In this document: positions 40,578 through 48,548 of the stretch, one piece after another
Layout of the letters: each line of letters begins with the position of its first letter
Position numbering within the stretch: the first letter of the stretch is position 1
The notes under the pieces: generated by a model
Seen by the model: only the letters and a program-made list of their open reading frames with translations
The model's database searches: none
Told to the model about the DNA's origin: nothing
Assembly: GCF_004011505.1 (NCBI RefSeq)
Contig: NZ_SAUN01000001.1
Span: forward strand, 10,195,501 to 10,259,500
Origin: Nonomuraea polychroma
GTDB lineage: Bacteria > Actinomycetota > Actinomycetes > Streptosporangiales > Streptosporangiaceae
Reading direction: 5' to 3'
Length of the DNA stretch: 64,000 nt
Program-made: the position numbers and the translations under genes

Positions 40578-41753
40578 GTGAACAGCACATCGCTCGCCAC
40601 CGGCCAACGTTCCCTCGGAGCTCCATCGATCGAGTTCCCGCTGTTCCCGCCGCTGACGCGGGGCTGCCCGAAGACGAGCACCGACGAGATCGCCTATCCG
40701 CTGGAGGTCGTGTACGACTACGCGCGGGTGGACAGGCGCCTGTTCGACCAGGAGCCCGGGACCGACATCGCGCGCTGGTCGCCGCTGCTGCCGCCGCTGC
40801 ACGTCCCCACGTTGGGGGAGGGCGGGACGCCGCTGGTCGAGTTCGACGGGATCTATCTCAAGGACGAGTCGCGGAATCCGACCTGGTCGCACAAGGACCG
40901 GCTCAACCGGGTCACGGTCAGCGCCGCCGTTGCCGCAGGCGCGCCAGGCGTGGTCGTGGCCTCCTCCGGCAACCACGGGGCCTCGGCCGCCGCCTACGCC
41001 GCACGGGCCGGGCTACGCGCGATCGTGCTGACCTCGGCCGGTTCGCCGCCGGCCGTGCAGGCGTTCGCCCGCGCGTACGGGGCCCGCGTCGTCTCCGTGC
41101 CCGTCGAGGCCCGGTGGCCGTTGTTGCGGGAGGTCGTGGACCGGCTCGGATACCACCCGGTCAGCAATCAAACGGTCACTCACACCGGGCACCCGTTCGG
41201 GCCCGAAGGCTACAAGACGATCGCGTACGAGATGTTCCTGCAGCTCGGCCGGGTTCCCGCGGCGGTCTTCGCGCCCACCGGCTACGCCGAGCTGCTCTAC
41301 GGCGTGTGGAAGGGCTTCACGGAGCTGCGGCTGCTGGGGCTGGCCGACGCCACGCCCCGGATGTTCTCCTGCGAGACGGCGGCGGGCGGGCCGCACGCCC
41401 GGGCGATCGCCACCGGCGCGCCGGCCGCGGTCGTCGAATTGGGCCACAGCGACGCGTACGGCATCGCGGGACCGGTCGGCGGGCACCGGGGCGTGCTGGC
41501 CGTGCGGGACAGCGGCGGCGAGGCGGTGCTGGTGACGGACGACGAGATGCGGCAGGCACAGCGGGACCTGGCGCGGCAAGGCATGTGGCAGGAGTTGTCC
41601 GGGGCGGCCGGGCTGGCCGGATACCGGCGGCTGCGGCGCGACTTCGACGGCCCGGTCGTCTGCATCGCCACGTCCAGCGGCTTCAAGGACATGGGGGTCG
41701 GCACGGAGACGTTTCCCCTGCTGGAGAACCCGACCTTGGAGGATCTGATCTAG
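40578..41753 (+). CDS. PLP-dependent fold-type II enzyme (threonine synthase-like)
   Basis: 391 aa from a GTG. 'LGEGGTPLVEFDGIYLKDES' then 'RNPTWSHKDR' with the PLP-binding Lys, and VVASSGNHGASAAAYA for the phosphate/substrate loop (S-x-G-N-H/T-G), place it with threonine synthase, threonine dehydratase and diaminopropionate-type enzymes. The C-terminus lacks some threonine synthase features ('SSGFKDMGVG' is present). Substrate uncertain; a beta-replacement or elimination on an amino acid is expected. Its last four bases overlap the convergent GNAT-like gene. Confidence 0.82.
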   Translation: MNSTSLATGQRSLGAPSIEFPLFPPLTRGCPKTSTDEIAYPLEVVYDYARVDRRLFDQEPGTDIARWSPLLPPLHVPTLGEGGTPLVEFDGIYLKDESRNPTWSHKDRLNRVTVSAAVAAGAPGVVVASSGNHGASAAAYAARAGLRAIVLTSAGSPPAVQAFARAYGARVVSVPVEARWPLLREVVDRLGYHPVSNQTVTHTGHPFGPEGYKTIAYEMFLQLGRVPAAVFAPTGYAELLYGVWKGFTELRLLGLADATPRMFSCETAAGGPHARAIATGAPAAVVELGHSDAYGIAGPVGGHRGVLAVRDSGGEAVLVTDDEMRQAQRDLARQGMWQELSGAAGLAGYRRLRRDFDGPVVCIATSSGFKDMGVGTETFPLLENPTLEDLI

Positions 41754-42415
41754 CGCTTCAGCCAGACGCGGAGCGGGCCGGCCGTGGTGAAGCCGTGTTT
41801 CACGGCGTCTTCCGTGTCGATCTCGTAGCCGACCAGCGGGCGGCCGGGGAAGAGCCGTGCCGCCATGGTGATGGTGCCTGCCCAGGTCGAGCCCATGTCG
41901 GTGCCGTACACGTTGGAGACGCCGACGACGTGCTCGCGCGGGGTGAGGACGGCGCCGCAGACGATGTCGCCCCCGAGCCGGCCGCACAGCACCGTCGCCC
42001 CGTCGAGCAACCCCGGCAGGAAGAGCCCCGTCGTCTCGCCCGCGAAGCTCGCCTGCTCCCAGTCGCGCAACGTGGCCGCGTCCCCGACCACCTCCCAGGT
42101 GATCGCGGTGGTCGCCGGCGTGCTCGCCGGGGCCGGGTGGTGGATCCACTGGGCCTCGAAGAGCACGTCGAAACCCGGCAGGTCGAGGGTGGCGAAGCTG
42201 TCCTTGACCGAGGCGCCCGGAGCCGCGTCGATGCGGCCGAGTACGTCGGCGGCCGTGGCGTCGGGGGACAGGGTGACGGCGTCGGGGTAGAAGGGCGGGG
42301 TCCTGGCGGGATTGGTCCAGGCGCGTTCGGTGAACGTGCCTGACAGGCCGTGCGCGCGGCACATGGTGTCGCACCACTCGGCGTTGTCGCGGGCGGCCAG
42401 CGCGATGATCGTCAT
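41750..42415 (-). CDS. GNAT-like acyltransferase
   Basis: 221 aa. Start ATGA overlaps the stop of hrpB, so the two are co-translated. The N-terminal 130 residues are divergent ('ARDNAEWCDTMCRAHGLSGT', 'WIHHPAP'); the C-terminal half has GNAT-like strands: 'LDGATVLCGRLGGDIVCGAV', 'VVGVSNVYGTDMGSTWAGTI' (acetyl-CoA loop region) and 'GYEIDTEDAVKHGFTTAGPL', like the final 'A...GF...G.L' of the fold. Substrate unknown. Confidence 0.65.
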   Translation of the reverse strand: MTIIALAARDNAEWCDTMCRAHGLSGTFTERAWTNPARTPPFYPDAVTLSPDATAADVLGRIDAAPGASVKDSFATLDLPGFDVLFEAQWIHHPAPASTPATTAITWEVVGDAATLRDWEQASFAGETTGLFLPGLLDGATVLCGRLGGDIVCGAVLTPREHVVGVSNVYGTDMGSTWAGTITMAARLFPGRPLVGYEIDTEDAVKHGFTTAGPLRVWLKR

Positions 42416-44790
42416 CGGCGGGTCCGGTGCGTGGGGACGGCGGTCAGGGGATCCTCCGGCCAGGGGTGTTTGGGGTAGCGGCCGCGGAGCTCGGCACGTA
42501 CGGAACGGTAGCCGTCCCGCCAGAACGACGCCAGGTCCGCGGTGACCGCCACAGGCCGGCCCGCGGGGGACAGCAGGTGCACCAGCACCGGCACGCCCGC
42601 GATCTCCGGTGTCTCCTGCCAGCCGAACAGCTCCTGCAACTTGACCGCCAGCACCGGTTGCTCGCCCGAGTAGTCGATCTTGACGTGGGAGCCGCTGGGC
42701 ACGTGGATGCGCTCGGGGGCGGCCTTCTCCAGGCGTTCGCTCCATGGGATCAGGCGTTTGAGCGCTTGGGCCACGTCGAGGCGTTCCAGGTCGGCGCGGT
42801 GGCGGGCCCTCGACAGCTCGGGTTCCAGCCACTGGTCGGCCAGGTCGATGAGCGCGTCCATCGAGGGCCACGGGGCGCCGATCGCGCGGTGGCAGAAGGC
42901 CAGGCGGTCCCTGAGGTCTTTGGCCTGTTTCGTCCAGGTCAGGACTTCTTCGGTGCGGAGGCCGTACAGGATGGCCTCGCGGACGTCGGCGTCCTTGAGC
43001 GGGGTCGAGGACAGCTCGATGGCGCCCATACGCTCGACCCGGCGGGCGGAGACGTCGCCGCGCCGCTCGCCCGGCGGGACCCGCCACTCGACCTCGTCTT
43101 CCGTCGTGGTGGGGTGCGCCAGCCTGGCGATGTCCTCGTCGATCGCGACCGCCTGCCTGATGCGTGCCGACGCCGACCCCGTCGGGCGGTCGGCGACCGC
43201 GATGGCCAGCCACTCGGCGGTCTGCAGCCGGGAGCCCTCGGGGATCTGGGCCCGCGTGCCGGACGCCATGAGATATCCGCCGCCCCGCCGCCGCGCCACC
43301 CGCTCCGGGAACGCCAGCGCCACGGCCATCCCGGCCAGCACGTCCTGCTCGATTTCTGCACCGGCCGGGCCGGCCGCTCTCCGGAGACGCTGGGCCTCCT
43401 GGCGCCAGCGTGCGGCGAAGCCGGATCCGCCGCGGCGGGCCGTGCGCCAGACCTCCACGAGGTCGTCGCCCGCGTCGCGCGGCAACTGCTCGGACAGCAG
43501 GGCCACCACGTCGGCGGCACGCGGGCCCAGATCCAGCAGCGCCCTGGCCAGGCGTGGGTGCACGCCGGCGAGCGCCATCCGCCGCCCGCGGTCCGTCGCC
43601 CGGGAGTCCGGCCCGAGAGCACCGAGCTCCGCCAAGGTGCGGGTGGCGGCGGCCATCGCGGCCGGTGGGGGCGGGTCCAGGAGCGCCAGGCCGGAGGCAT
43701 CGGTGTCACCCCAGCAGGCCGCCTGCAACGCGAACCCGGTCAGGTCCGCGAGCACGATCTCGGGACGCGGATGGTCGGCCAGGCGCTCGTGATCGGCGGC
43801 GGTCCAGCACCGGTACACCGTCCCAGGGGCCTCCCGGCCCGCGCGGCCCGCCCGCTGGGCCGCGGCCGCCTTGGAGACTCTGACCGTGGTGAGCGACCCC
43901 AGCCCCCGGGCATGGTCCGTACGCGGCTCGCGCGCCAGCCCGGAATCCACGACCACCCGGACGCCGGGAACGGTCAAGCTCGACTCGGCGACGGACGTGG
44001 CCAGGACCACCCGGCGCGCCGGCCCCGCCGACAGGACGGCGTCCTGGACGTGGGCCGGCGCCTGGCCGTGCACCTGCAGGATCTCCGGGACATCGGAGAG
44101 CGCCGCCGCGACCCTGGCGATCTCGCCCACGCCCGGGAGGAAACACAGCACGTCGCCGTCGCCTTCGGCCAGGGCGCGGCGGACCACGGAGGCCACGTGG
44201 GACAGCAGCGCGGGGTCCACGCGCAGACCGTGGGGCGGGGCGACCGGGCGCGGGGGCGGGGCCCATACCGTCTCGACGGGGTAGGCGGCCCCGGTGGCCG
44301 TCACCACGGGGCCACTCACCAGGCGGGACCACGGCCCGGCGTCGGCGGTGGCGGAGGTCGCGATGAGACGCAGGTCGGGGCGGAGCGTGTCGCGCACGTC
44401 CAGCAGGAACGCCAGCGCCGTGTCCGCGTCCAGGTGCCGCTCGTGGCACTCGTCCAGCATGACCACGTCCACTCCGGCCAGCTCCTGGTCCCGCTGGAGG
44501 CGCTGGAGCAGCACGCCGGTCGTGACCACCTCGACCATGGGGTTCGCGCCGGTGTGGCGCTCGCCGCGGATCGTGTAGCTGACGCCCATCCGCCGGGCCG
44601 CCGCGCGCACCGCCAGCCGGCGGGGCTCGGCCACCAGCACCCGCATCCCCGCCTCGGCCAGCGCCAGCGGCGCCACCGTCGTCTTGCCCGTGCCGGGCGG
44701 GGCCGTCAGGACGGCGGTGCCGTGCCGCTCGAGCACGGCGAGCAGCTCGGGCAGGACGTGGTGGATGGGCAGCGGGTCAGGGGCGGGCAT
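42412..44790 (-). CDS. hrpB: ATP-dependent DEAH-box helicase
   Basis: 792 aa. DEAH/RHA helicase motifs: Walker A TAPPGTGKTTVAP, Ia 'VAEPRRLAVRAAARRM', DEAH variant DECHERHLD, motif III ATSATAD, motif V 'VVLATSVAESSLTVPGVRVV', VI 'QRAGRAGREAPGTVYRCW'. Family C-terminal 'RPVAVTADLASFWRDGYRSV' and 'ELRGRYPKHPWPEDPL' are diagnostic of HrpB. Its cellular role is not well known (RNA helicase). It overlaps the arsR-like gene upstream by 14 bases and the GNAT-like gene downstream by four. Confidence 0.94.
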   Translation of the reverse strand: MPAPDPLPIHHVLPELLAVLERHGTAVLTAPPGTGKTTVAPLALAEAGMRVLVAEPRRLAVRAAARRMGVSYTIRGERHTGANPMVEVVTTGVLLQRLQRDQELAGVDVVMLDECHERHLDADTALAFLLDVRDTLRPDLRLIATSATADAGPWSRLVSGPVVTATGAAYPVETVWAPPPRPVAPPHGLRVDPALLSHVASVVRRALAEGDGDVLCFLPGVGEIARVAAALSDVPEILQVHGQAPAHVQDAVLSAGPARRVVLATSVAESSLTVPGVRVVVDSGLAREPRTDHARGLGSLTTVRVSKAAAAQRAGRAGREAPGTVYRCWTAADHERLADHPRPEIVLADLTGFALQAACWGDTDASGLALLDPPPPAAMAAATRTLAELGALGPDSRATDRGRRMALAGVHPRLARALLDLGPRAADVVALLSEQLPRDAGDDLVEVWRTARRGGSGFAARWRQEAQRLRRAAGPAGAEIEQDVLAGMAVALAFPERVARRRGGGYLMASGTRAQIPEGSRLQTAEWLAIAVADRPTGSASARIRQAVAIDEDIARLAHPTTTEDEVEWRVPPGERRGDVSARRVERMGAIELSSTPLKDADVREAILYGLRTEEVLTWTKQAKDLRDRLAFCHRAIGAPWPSMDALIDLADQWLEPELSRARHRADLERLDVAQALKRLIPWSERLEKAAPERIHVPSGSHVKIDYSGEQPVLAVKLQELFGWQETPEIAGVPVLVHLLSPAGRPVAVTADLASFWRDGYRSVRAELRGRYPKHPWPEDPLTAVPTHRTRR

Positions 44791-45100
44791 GAGGTGTGGT
44801 CGCGGCGAGGATCGAGTCGAGCAGACCGGGGAAACGGGTCTCCAGGTCGTCGCGGCGCAGGCTCATGAACTTGAGCCTGCCTTCCTGCTTGGTGAGCACC
44901 ACGCCTGCCTCGCGAAGCGTCCTGTAGTGGTGTGAGGCGGTCGACTTGTGCACCCCGAGGTCGTCGCCGGCGACGGTGCAGTTCAACTCGCCGGCCACGG
45001 ACAGCCGGGCGACGATCTCCAGCCGGACCGGGTCGGCAAGCGCCCGCAGGACCTCGGTGAGCTCGATGTCCTCGGTGGCGGGATGCGGCAGCAGGCGCAT
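44777..45100 (-). CDS. ArsR/HTH_20-family transcriptional repressor
   Basis: 107 aa. Winged helix: 'VLRALADPVRLEIVARLSVA', 'DDLGVHKSTASHHYRTLREA', 'GVVLTKQEGRLKFMSLRRDD'. The first Met is only seven bases from a good -10 box, so the mRNA is probably leaderless. An inverted repeat (GTTTGA-N6-TCAAAC) overlaps its -35 region, fitting autorepression and control of the divergent MFS gene. No CxC metal site in the recognition helix; the inducer is probably a drug or other small molecule. Confidence 0.88.
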   Translation of the reverse strand: MRLLPHPATEDIELTEVLRALADPVRLEIVARLSVAGELNCTVAGDDLGVHKSTASHHYRTLREAGVVLTKQEGRLKFMSLRRDDLETRFPGLLDSILAATTPHARP

Positions 45101-45107
45101 GGAAGAA

Positions 45108-45135
45108 ACCCTACCTCGGTCTTATGGTTTGACAA
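45108..45135 (-). promoter_or_regulatory. Promoter of the ArsR-type repressor (leaderless)
   Basis: On the minus strand, TTGTCA (45135-45130) and TAGGGT (45113-45108) are 16 bases apart. The ATG at 45100 begins seven bases after the -10 box, so transcription should begin at or next to the start codon. Confidence 0.6.
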
Positions 45136-45159
45136 CAATCAAACTATAGGACAGTTTGA
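45127..45159. promoter_or_regulatory. Operator: two overlapping inverted repeats
   Basis: GTTTGA (45127-45132) / TCAAAC (45139-45144), six bases apart, and TCAAACT (45139-45145) / AGTTTGA (45153-45159), seven bases apart, share the middle arm. Three half-sites of TCAAAC type in tandem lie between the divergent repressor and MFS genes, as expected for dimeric ArsR binding. Confidence 0.75.
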
Positions 45160-45187
45160 TGGGCATCCAACATCCGCTGGAGGCTTC

Positions 45188-46336
45188 ATGAGTGCGCGGC
45201 TCTTCCCGCTTGCTGTCGGAAATTTCGCAATCGGTACGGGCATGTTCGTGACCGCCGGGCTCTTGCCGCCCATCTCGGCAGATCTGGCGATCTCCCCGTC
45301 GGCGGCCGGGCAGTTGATGACGGTCTTCGCGCTGGCGTACGCGGTGTTGTCGCCGCTGCTCGCCGCCCTGACCGCCCGCCTGCCGCGTAAGCGGTTGTTG
45401 CTTCTGGCCATCGGTGTCTTCGTGCTGGGCAACGTGCTGACCGCGCTCGCGCCGACGTACGCGCTCGTCCTGGCCACACGGGTGATCGCCGCCATCGGGG
45501 CGGCCATGTTCACGCCGACCGCGTCGGGCGTGGCGAACGCGCTGACCGCCCCGGAGCGCCGGGGGCGGGCGCTGGCGCTGGTCATCGGCGGGATGAGTGT
45601 CTCGTCGGCGATCGGGGTGCCGCTCGGCACCTGGCTCGGCACGGCCACGAGCTGGCGGGCCACGATCTGGCTGGTGGTGGGGCTCGGGGTGATCGGACTC
45701 GTCTGGGTGGCGGCCGTGGTGCCCGAGCTCAAGATCCCGGCGTCGGGGCGGCTCAAGGAGCGCTTCACGCCGCTCGGTGACCGGCGGGTGCTGGCGGTGC
45801 TGGCCACTCAGCTGTTGCTGTTCGCGGCGGGGTTCACCGCGTACACCTACATCGGGTCGCTGTTCGACCTGCCGCTCCCCGCGGTGTTGTGGGCGTGGGG
45901 GCTCGGCGGCGTCATCGGCAACCAGCTCGGCGGGCGCCTCACCGACACGTACGGCCCGCGCAGGATGATCATTCTGGGCCTGGCCGCCTCCACCGTGTTC
46001 CTGGCCCTCATCCCCGTCGCGAACCTCGCTCTGCCGATCGCGCTCGTCTGGGCGTTCCTGTGGGGTGCGCTCGGCTGGCTCGTGGTGCCCGCCCAGCAGT
46101 TCAGGACCGTCGCAGCGGTGCCCGGCAACGTGCCGGTCGGGCTGGGGCTGCTGTCGTCCGCGCAGTACCTCGGGCTGTTCGTGGCCGGGCTCGCCGGCGG
46201 CGCGGCGCTCGACTGGTACGGCCGCGCCGGCGTGATCGTGCTCGCCACCGCGTTCGGGCTGGTGACGCTGCTGTTCACGATGGCCACCTACCGCAAGGCG
46301 CCGATCGTCTCCAGGGAGAGCGCGGCCGTCGGATAA
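45188..46336 (+). CDS. MFS exporter (DHA1 family)
   Basis: 382 aa, twelve predicted helices. 'GNFAIGTGMFVTAGLLPPIS' in helix 1, motif A 'ALTARLPRKRLLLLAIGVFV', 'RVIAAIGAAMFTPTASGVAN' in helix 4 and motif C-like 'GVPLGTWLGTATSWRATIWL' in helix 5 are typical of DHA1 drug/arabinose-type exporters (Cmx/AraJ-like). TGGAGG lies before the ATG. Divergent from the ArsR-type repressor and probably induced when that repressor leaves the shared operator. Confidence 0.92.
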   Translation: MSARLFPLAVGNFAIGTGMFVTAGLLPPISADLAISPSAAGQLMTVFALAYAVLSPLLAALTARLPRKRLLLLAIGVFVLGNVLTALAPTYALVLATRVIAAIGAAMFTPTASGVANALTAPERRGRALALVIGGMSVSSAIGVPLGTWLGTATSWRATIWLVVGLGVIGLVWVAAVVPELKIPASGRLKERFTPLGDRRVLAVLATQLLLFAAGFTAYTYIGSLFDLPLPAVLWAWGLGGVIGNQLGGRLTDTYGPRRMIILGLAASTVFLALIPVANLALPIALVWAFLWGALGWLVVPAQQFRTVAAVPGNVPVGLGLLSSAQYLGLFVAGLAGGAALDWYGRAGVIVLATAFGLVTLLFTMATYRKAPIVSRESAAVG

Positions 46337-46347
46337 CGCTGGAGGCC

Positions 46348-46370
46348 TGGACCGGTGTCCTACCGGTCCA
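46348..46370. terminator. Bidirectional hairpin between MFS gene and PadR remnant
   Basis: TGGACCGGT (46348-46356) and ACCGGTCCA (46362-46370): perfect 9-bp stem with a five-base loop, between two convergent frames. It overlaps the stop of the PadR remnant. Confidence 0.75.
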
Positions 46371-46735
46371 GCAGGCGCTGGATGTCCTCCAGGAGTTTCG
46401 CGTCGGCGGCAAGGTGTGCCTCGGCGTTCTCGAACAGGACGTCGGCCAGCGGCGACAACCCCGCCTTCGCCTCCCGCCCGGCGGCGATCTCCGCCCGCCG
46501 TCCCTCCAGTGCCCGGGACGAGGCCGCCACCAGCTCCCGTGCTTCGCCCGATTCCAGCAACGCGTGCCAGCGCAGCGCCAGCGCGAAGTCGGACCTCGTC
46601 GCGTGCGGGGGCGCGGCCAGCGCCTTGCGCGGCAGGTCCTGTAGCCTGCGCCGGCTCTTGGGCGTGATGGCGTACACGCGGCGCTGCCGGTCCCCGGTGA
46701 TGGGCCGCACCTCGACGATGGACGTCACGCGCGAC
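46360..46735 (-). pseudogene. 3' remnant of a PadR-family regulator
   Basis: The minus strand reads 'VTSIVEVRPITGDRQRRVYA' then ITPKSRRRLQDL, the end of a PadR winged helix (wing 'RRVYAITP'), followed by the C-terminal helical dimer domain ('RSDFALALRWHALLESGEAR', 'LLEDIQRLLDR') to a normal stop. The first about 55 residues, including most of the DNA-binding helix, are missing: upstream of about 46735 the DNA is the sense strand of another gene remnant. Not functional as a repressor. Confidence 0.7.
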
Positions 46736-46909
46736 GGCGACAGGCTGATGGTGGAGGTGCACGGGCTGGTCAGGACCGAGCTGCGGCCTATGTCGCAGAC
46801 CCGCTTCTTCGCCAGGATGAAGGGCGAGGTGGAGCTGGACTTCCTGCCGAACGGCGAGGTCGCCCTCACCTGGGCGGGCCACGACGTCACCGCCCGCCGC
46901 GCCGCCTGA
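46721..46909 (+). pseudogene. 3' remnant of a serine hydrolase (beta-lactamase class C-like) gene
   Basis: 62 codons: MDVTRDGDRLMVEVHGLVRT, then 'ELRPMSQTRFFARMKGEVEL' and a final 'WAGHDVTARRAA'. This fits the C-terminal lipocalin-like domain (DUF3471 type; 'V.REGD.L......P..EL.PESETRFF') found after serine hydrolase/penicillin-binding domains. The catalytic domain is absent. The ATG may be fortuitous; no RBS is seen. It meets the beheaded PadR remnant head to head. Confidence 0.55.
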
Positions 46910-46989
46910 TCTTCTCCGTCTGACAGGGGACGAGCCGTCCTCCAGCAGGCGGACGACCGCGGGCAGGCTCCCCGCCTACCGTCGGCGCC

Positions 46990-47703
46990 ATGGTGAACAA
47001 CCAGGTGACATTCCGCCGCGTCACGGCAGGCGTCCTGCTGATCGTGGCCCCGCTGCTCCAGGCCATCGCCGTCGCCGTCGACCCGGGCACCTGGGGCGAC
47101 GACCGGGAGGCGGTCAGCTTCGGCGACAACCCCGCGCTCGCCCAGATCCAGTCGGTCCTCTACCACTGGAGCTGGATGCTCATGGCCGTGGCCGTACTCG
47201 GCCTGCTGCATCTCACCAGGCGCCGGCTCATGCTGCTCAGCCACGTGCTGGGCGGCCTGACCATCATCGGCTACCTCTCCCTGTCGGCTCTGCTGATGAT
47301 GGATCCCGTGGAGTGGTGGCTGGGCCGCCGCTACCCGCCCGAGCAGGCGCAGAAGCCCATGGACGAGATCGTCGACCTGCCCGGGGTGATCTTCGGGTTC
47401 CAGATGCCGTGGATGTTCTTCGGGCTCCTCGGCCTGCCGCTGCTGACCGTGCTCGTCTGGCGGACCGGGTTCACGGGCTGGTGGGTGCCGCTCGTCGTGG
47501 CCGCCGGCTACCTCGGCTCCTTCGCGGTCCCGTACGGCCCCGCGACCGTGCCCTTCTGGGCCGCCCCCGTCGTGGCCCTCGGCTGGATCGGGGTGAAGAT
47601 CCTCAGGATGGGCGACGAGGCGTGGGCGGCGTACTACCCCTGCGGCGGGATCCAGCCGGCGGAGACCGCCAATATCACGAAGAATCCGAGCACGATCCGG
47701 TAG
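46990..47703 (+). CDS. Hypothetical membrane protein, 237 aa
   Basis: 237 aa with about six membrane helices ('VTAGVLLIVAPLLQAIAVAV', 'SWMLMAVAVLGLLHL', 'VLGGLTIIGYLSLSALLMM', 'MPWMFFGLLGLPLLTVLVW', 'WVPLVVAAGYLGSFAVP', 'WAAPVVALGWIGVKIL'). No conserved catalytic motif. The last about 20 residues ('YYPCGGIQPAETANITKNPS') are translated from the antisense of the uppP 3' end and look like run-on past a lost stop after 'RMGDEAWAA'. Function unknown. Confidence 0.7.
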   Translation: MVNNQVTFRRVTAGVLLIVAPLLQAIAVAVDPGTWGDDREAVSFGDNPALAQIQSVLYHWSWMLMAVAVLGLLHLTRRRLMLLSHVLGGLTIIGYLSLSALLMMDPVEWWLGRRYPPEQAQKPMDEIVDLPGVIFGFQMPWMFFGLLGLPLLTVLVWRTGFTGWWVPLVVAAGYLGSFAVPYGPATVPFWAAPVVALGWIGVKILRMGDEAWAAYYPCGGIQPAETANITKNPSTIR

Positions 47704-48464
47704 ATCACGAAGCCCGTGAAGCGGTGGGTGCTGATGTACCGCAGGAACCAGGCCACCGCCAGGTAGCCGACGATGAACGAGATGATCGTGGCGATGATGG
47801 TCGGCCCCCACGCGGGCGCCGGCCCGTTGCCGATCTCGCTGAGCTCGTACAGGCCCGACGCCAGGACGGCCGGGATGGCCAGCAGGAACGAGTATTTGGC
47901 CGCGTCCTCGCGGCGGTAGTCGAGCAGCAGGCCCGCGGTGGTGGTGCCGCCGGAGCGGGAGACGCCGGGGATCAGCGCGAGGGCCTGCGCGAAGCCGTAC
48001 ACGATGGCGTGGGTGAAGCTGAGGTGCTTCTCCAGCGTGAGCTTGTTGCGGGCGGTCCGGTCGGCGAACCACAGGATGAGGGCGAAGACGATCAGCGTGG
48101 TGCCCACCAGGCGCAGGTCGCGGAAGACGGTCTCGATCTGGTCCTTCAGCACCAGGCCGAGCACGCCGATGGGGAGCGTGCCGACGATGACGTACCACCC
48201 CATGCGGGCGGCCCAGTGGCTGCGCAGGTCCTTGTTCCACAACGACCTCGTCCAGGTGGAGATGATCTCCCAGAGCTCCTTGCGGAAGTAGATGATCACG
48301 GCCGTCTCGGTGCCGATCTGGATGACGGCCGTGAACGCCGCCCCGGGGTCCTGCCAGCCGGCGAAAGCGGAGACCACCCGGATGTGGGCGCTGGAGGAGA
48401 TCGGCAAGAACTCCGTGAGCCCTTGGATCAACCCCAGAATCACCGCTTCGAACCAGCCGATCAC
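47634..48464 (-). CDS. uppP: Undecaprenyl-diphosphatase
   Basis: 276 aa from the GTG at 48464, eight bases after AAAGG; a GTG at 48485 would add seven residues. Family motifs: GLIQGLTEFLPISSSAH (E/Q-x3-E box) and IPGVSRSGGTTTAGLL (PGxSRSxxT box). Eight or so membrane helices. It removes a phosphate from undecaprenyl diphosphate, recycling the lipid carrier for peptidoglycan and teichoic acid synthesis, and gives bacitracin tolerance. The 3' end overlaps the convergent membrane-protein gene by 70 bases. Confidence 0.96.
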   Translation of the reverse strand: MIGWFEAVILGLIQGLTEFLPISSSAHIRVVSAFAGWQDPGAAFTAVIQIGTETAVIIYFRKELWEIISTWTRSLWNKDLRSHWAARMGWYVIVGTLPIGVLGLVLKDQIETVFRDLRLVGTTLIVFALILWFADRTARNKLTLEKHLSFTHAIVYGFAQALALIPGVSRSGGTTTAGLLLDYRREDAAKYSFLLAIPAVLASGLYELSEIGNGPAPAWGPTIIATIISFIVGYLAVAWFLRYISTHRFTGFVIYRIVLGFFVILAVSAGWIPPQG

Positions 48465-48548
48465 GACGACACCTTTCAGGAACACATGAGTGACGAGGGT
48501 GAGGCTAGCGGAAAGTGGGAACCCGGGAGCCGCCTGAAGCGCGTCGAG

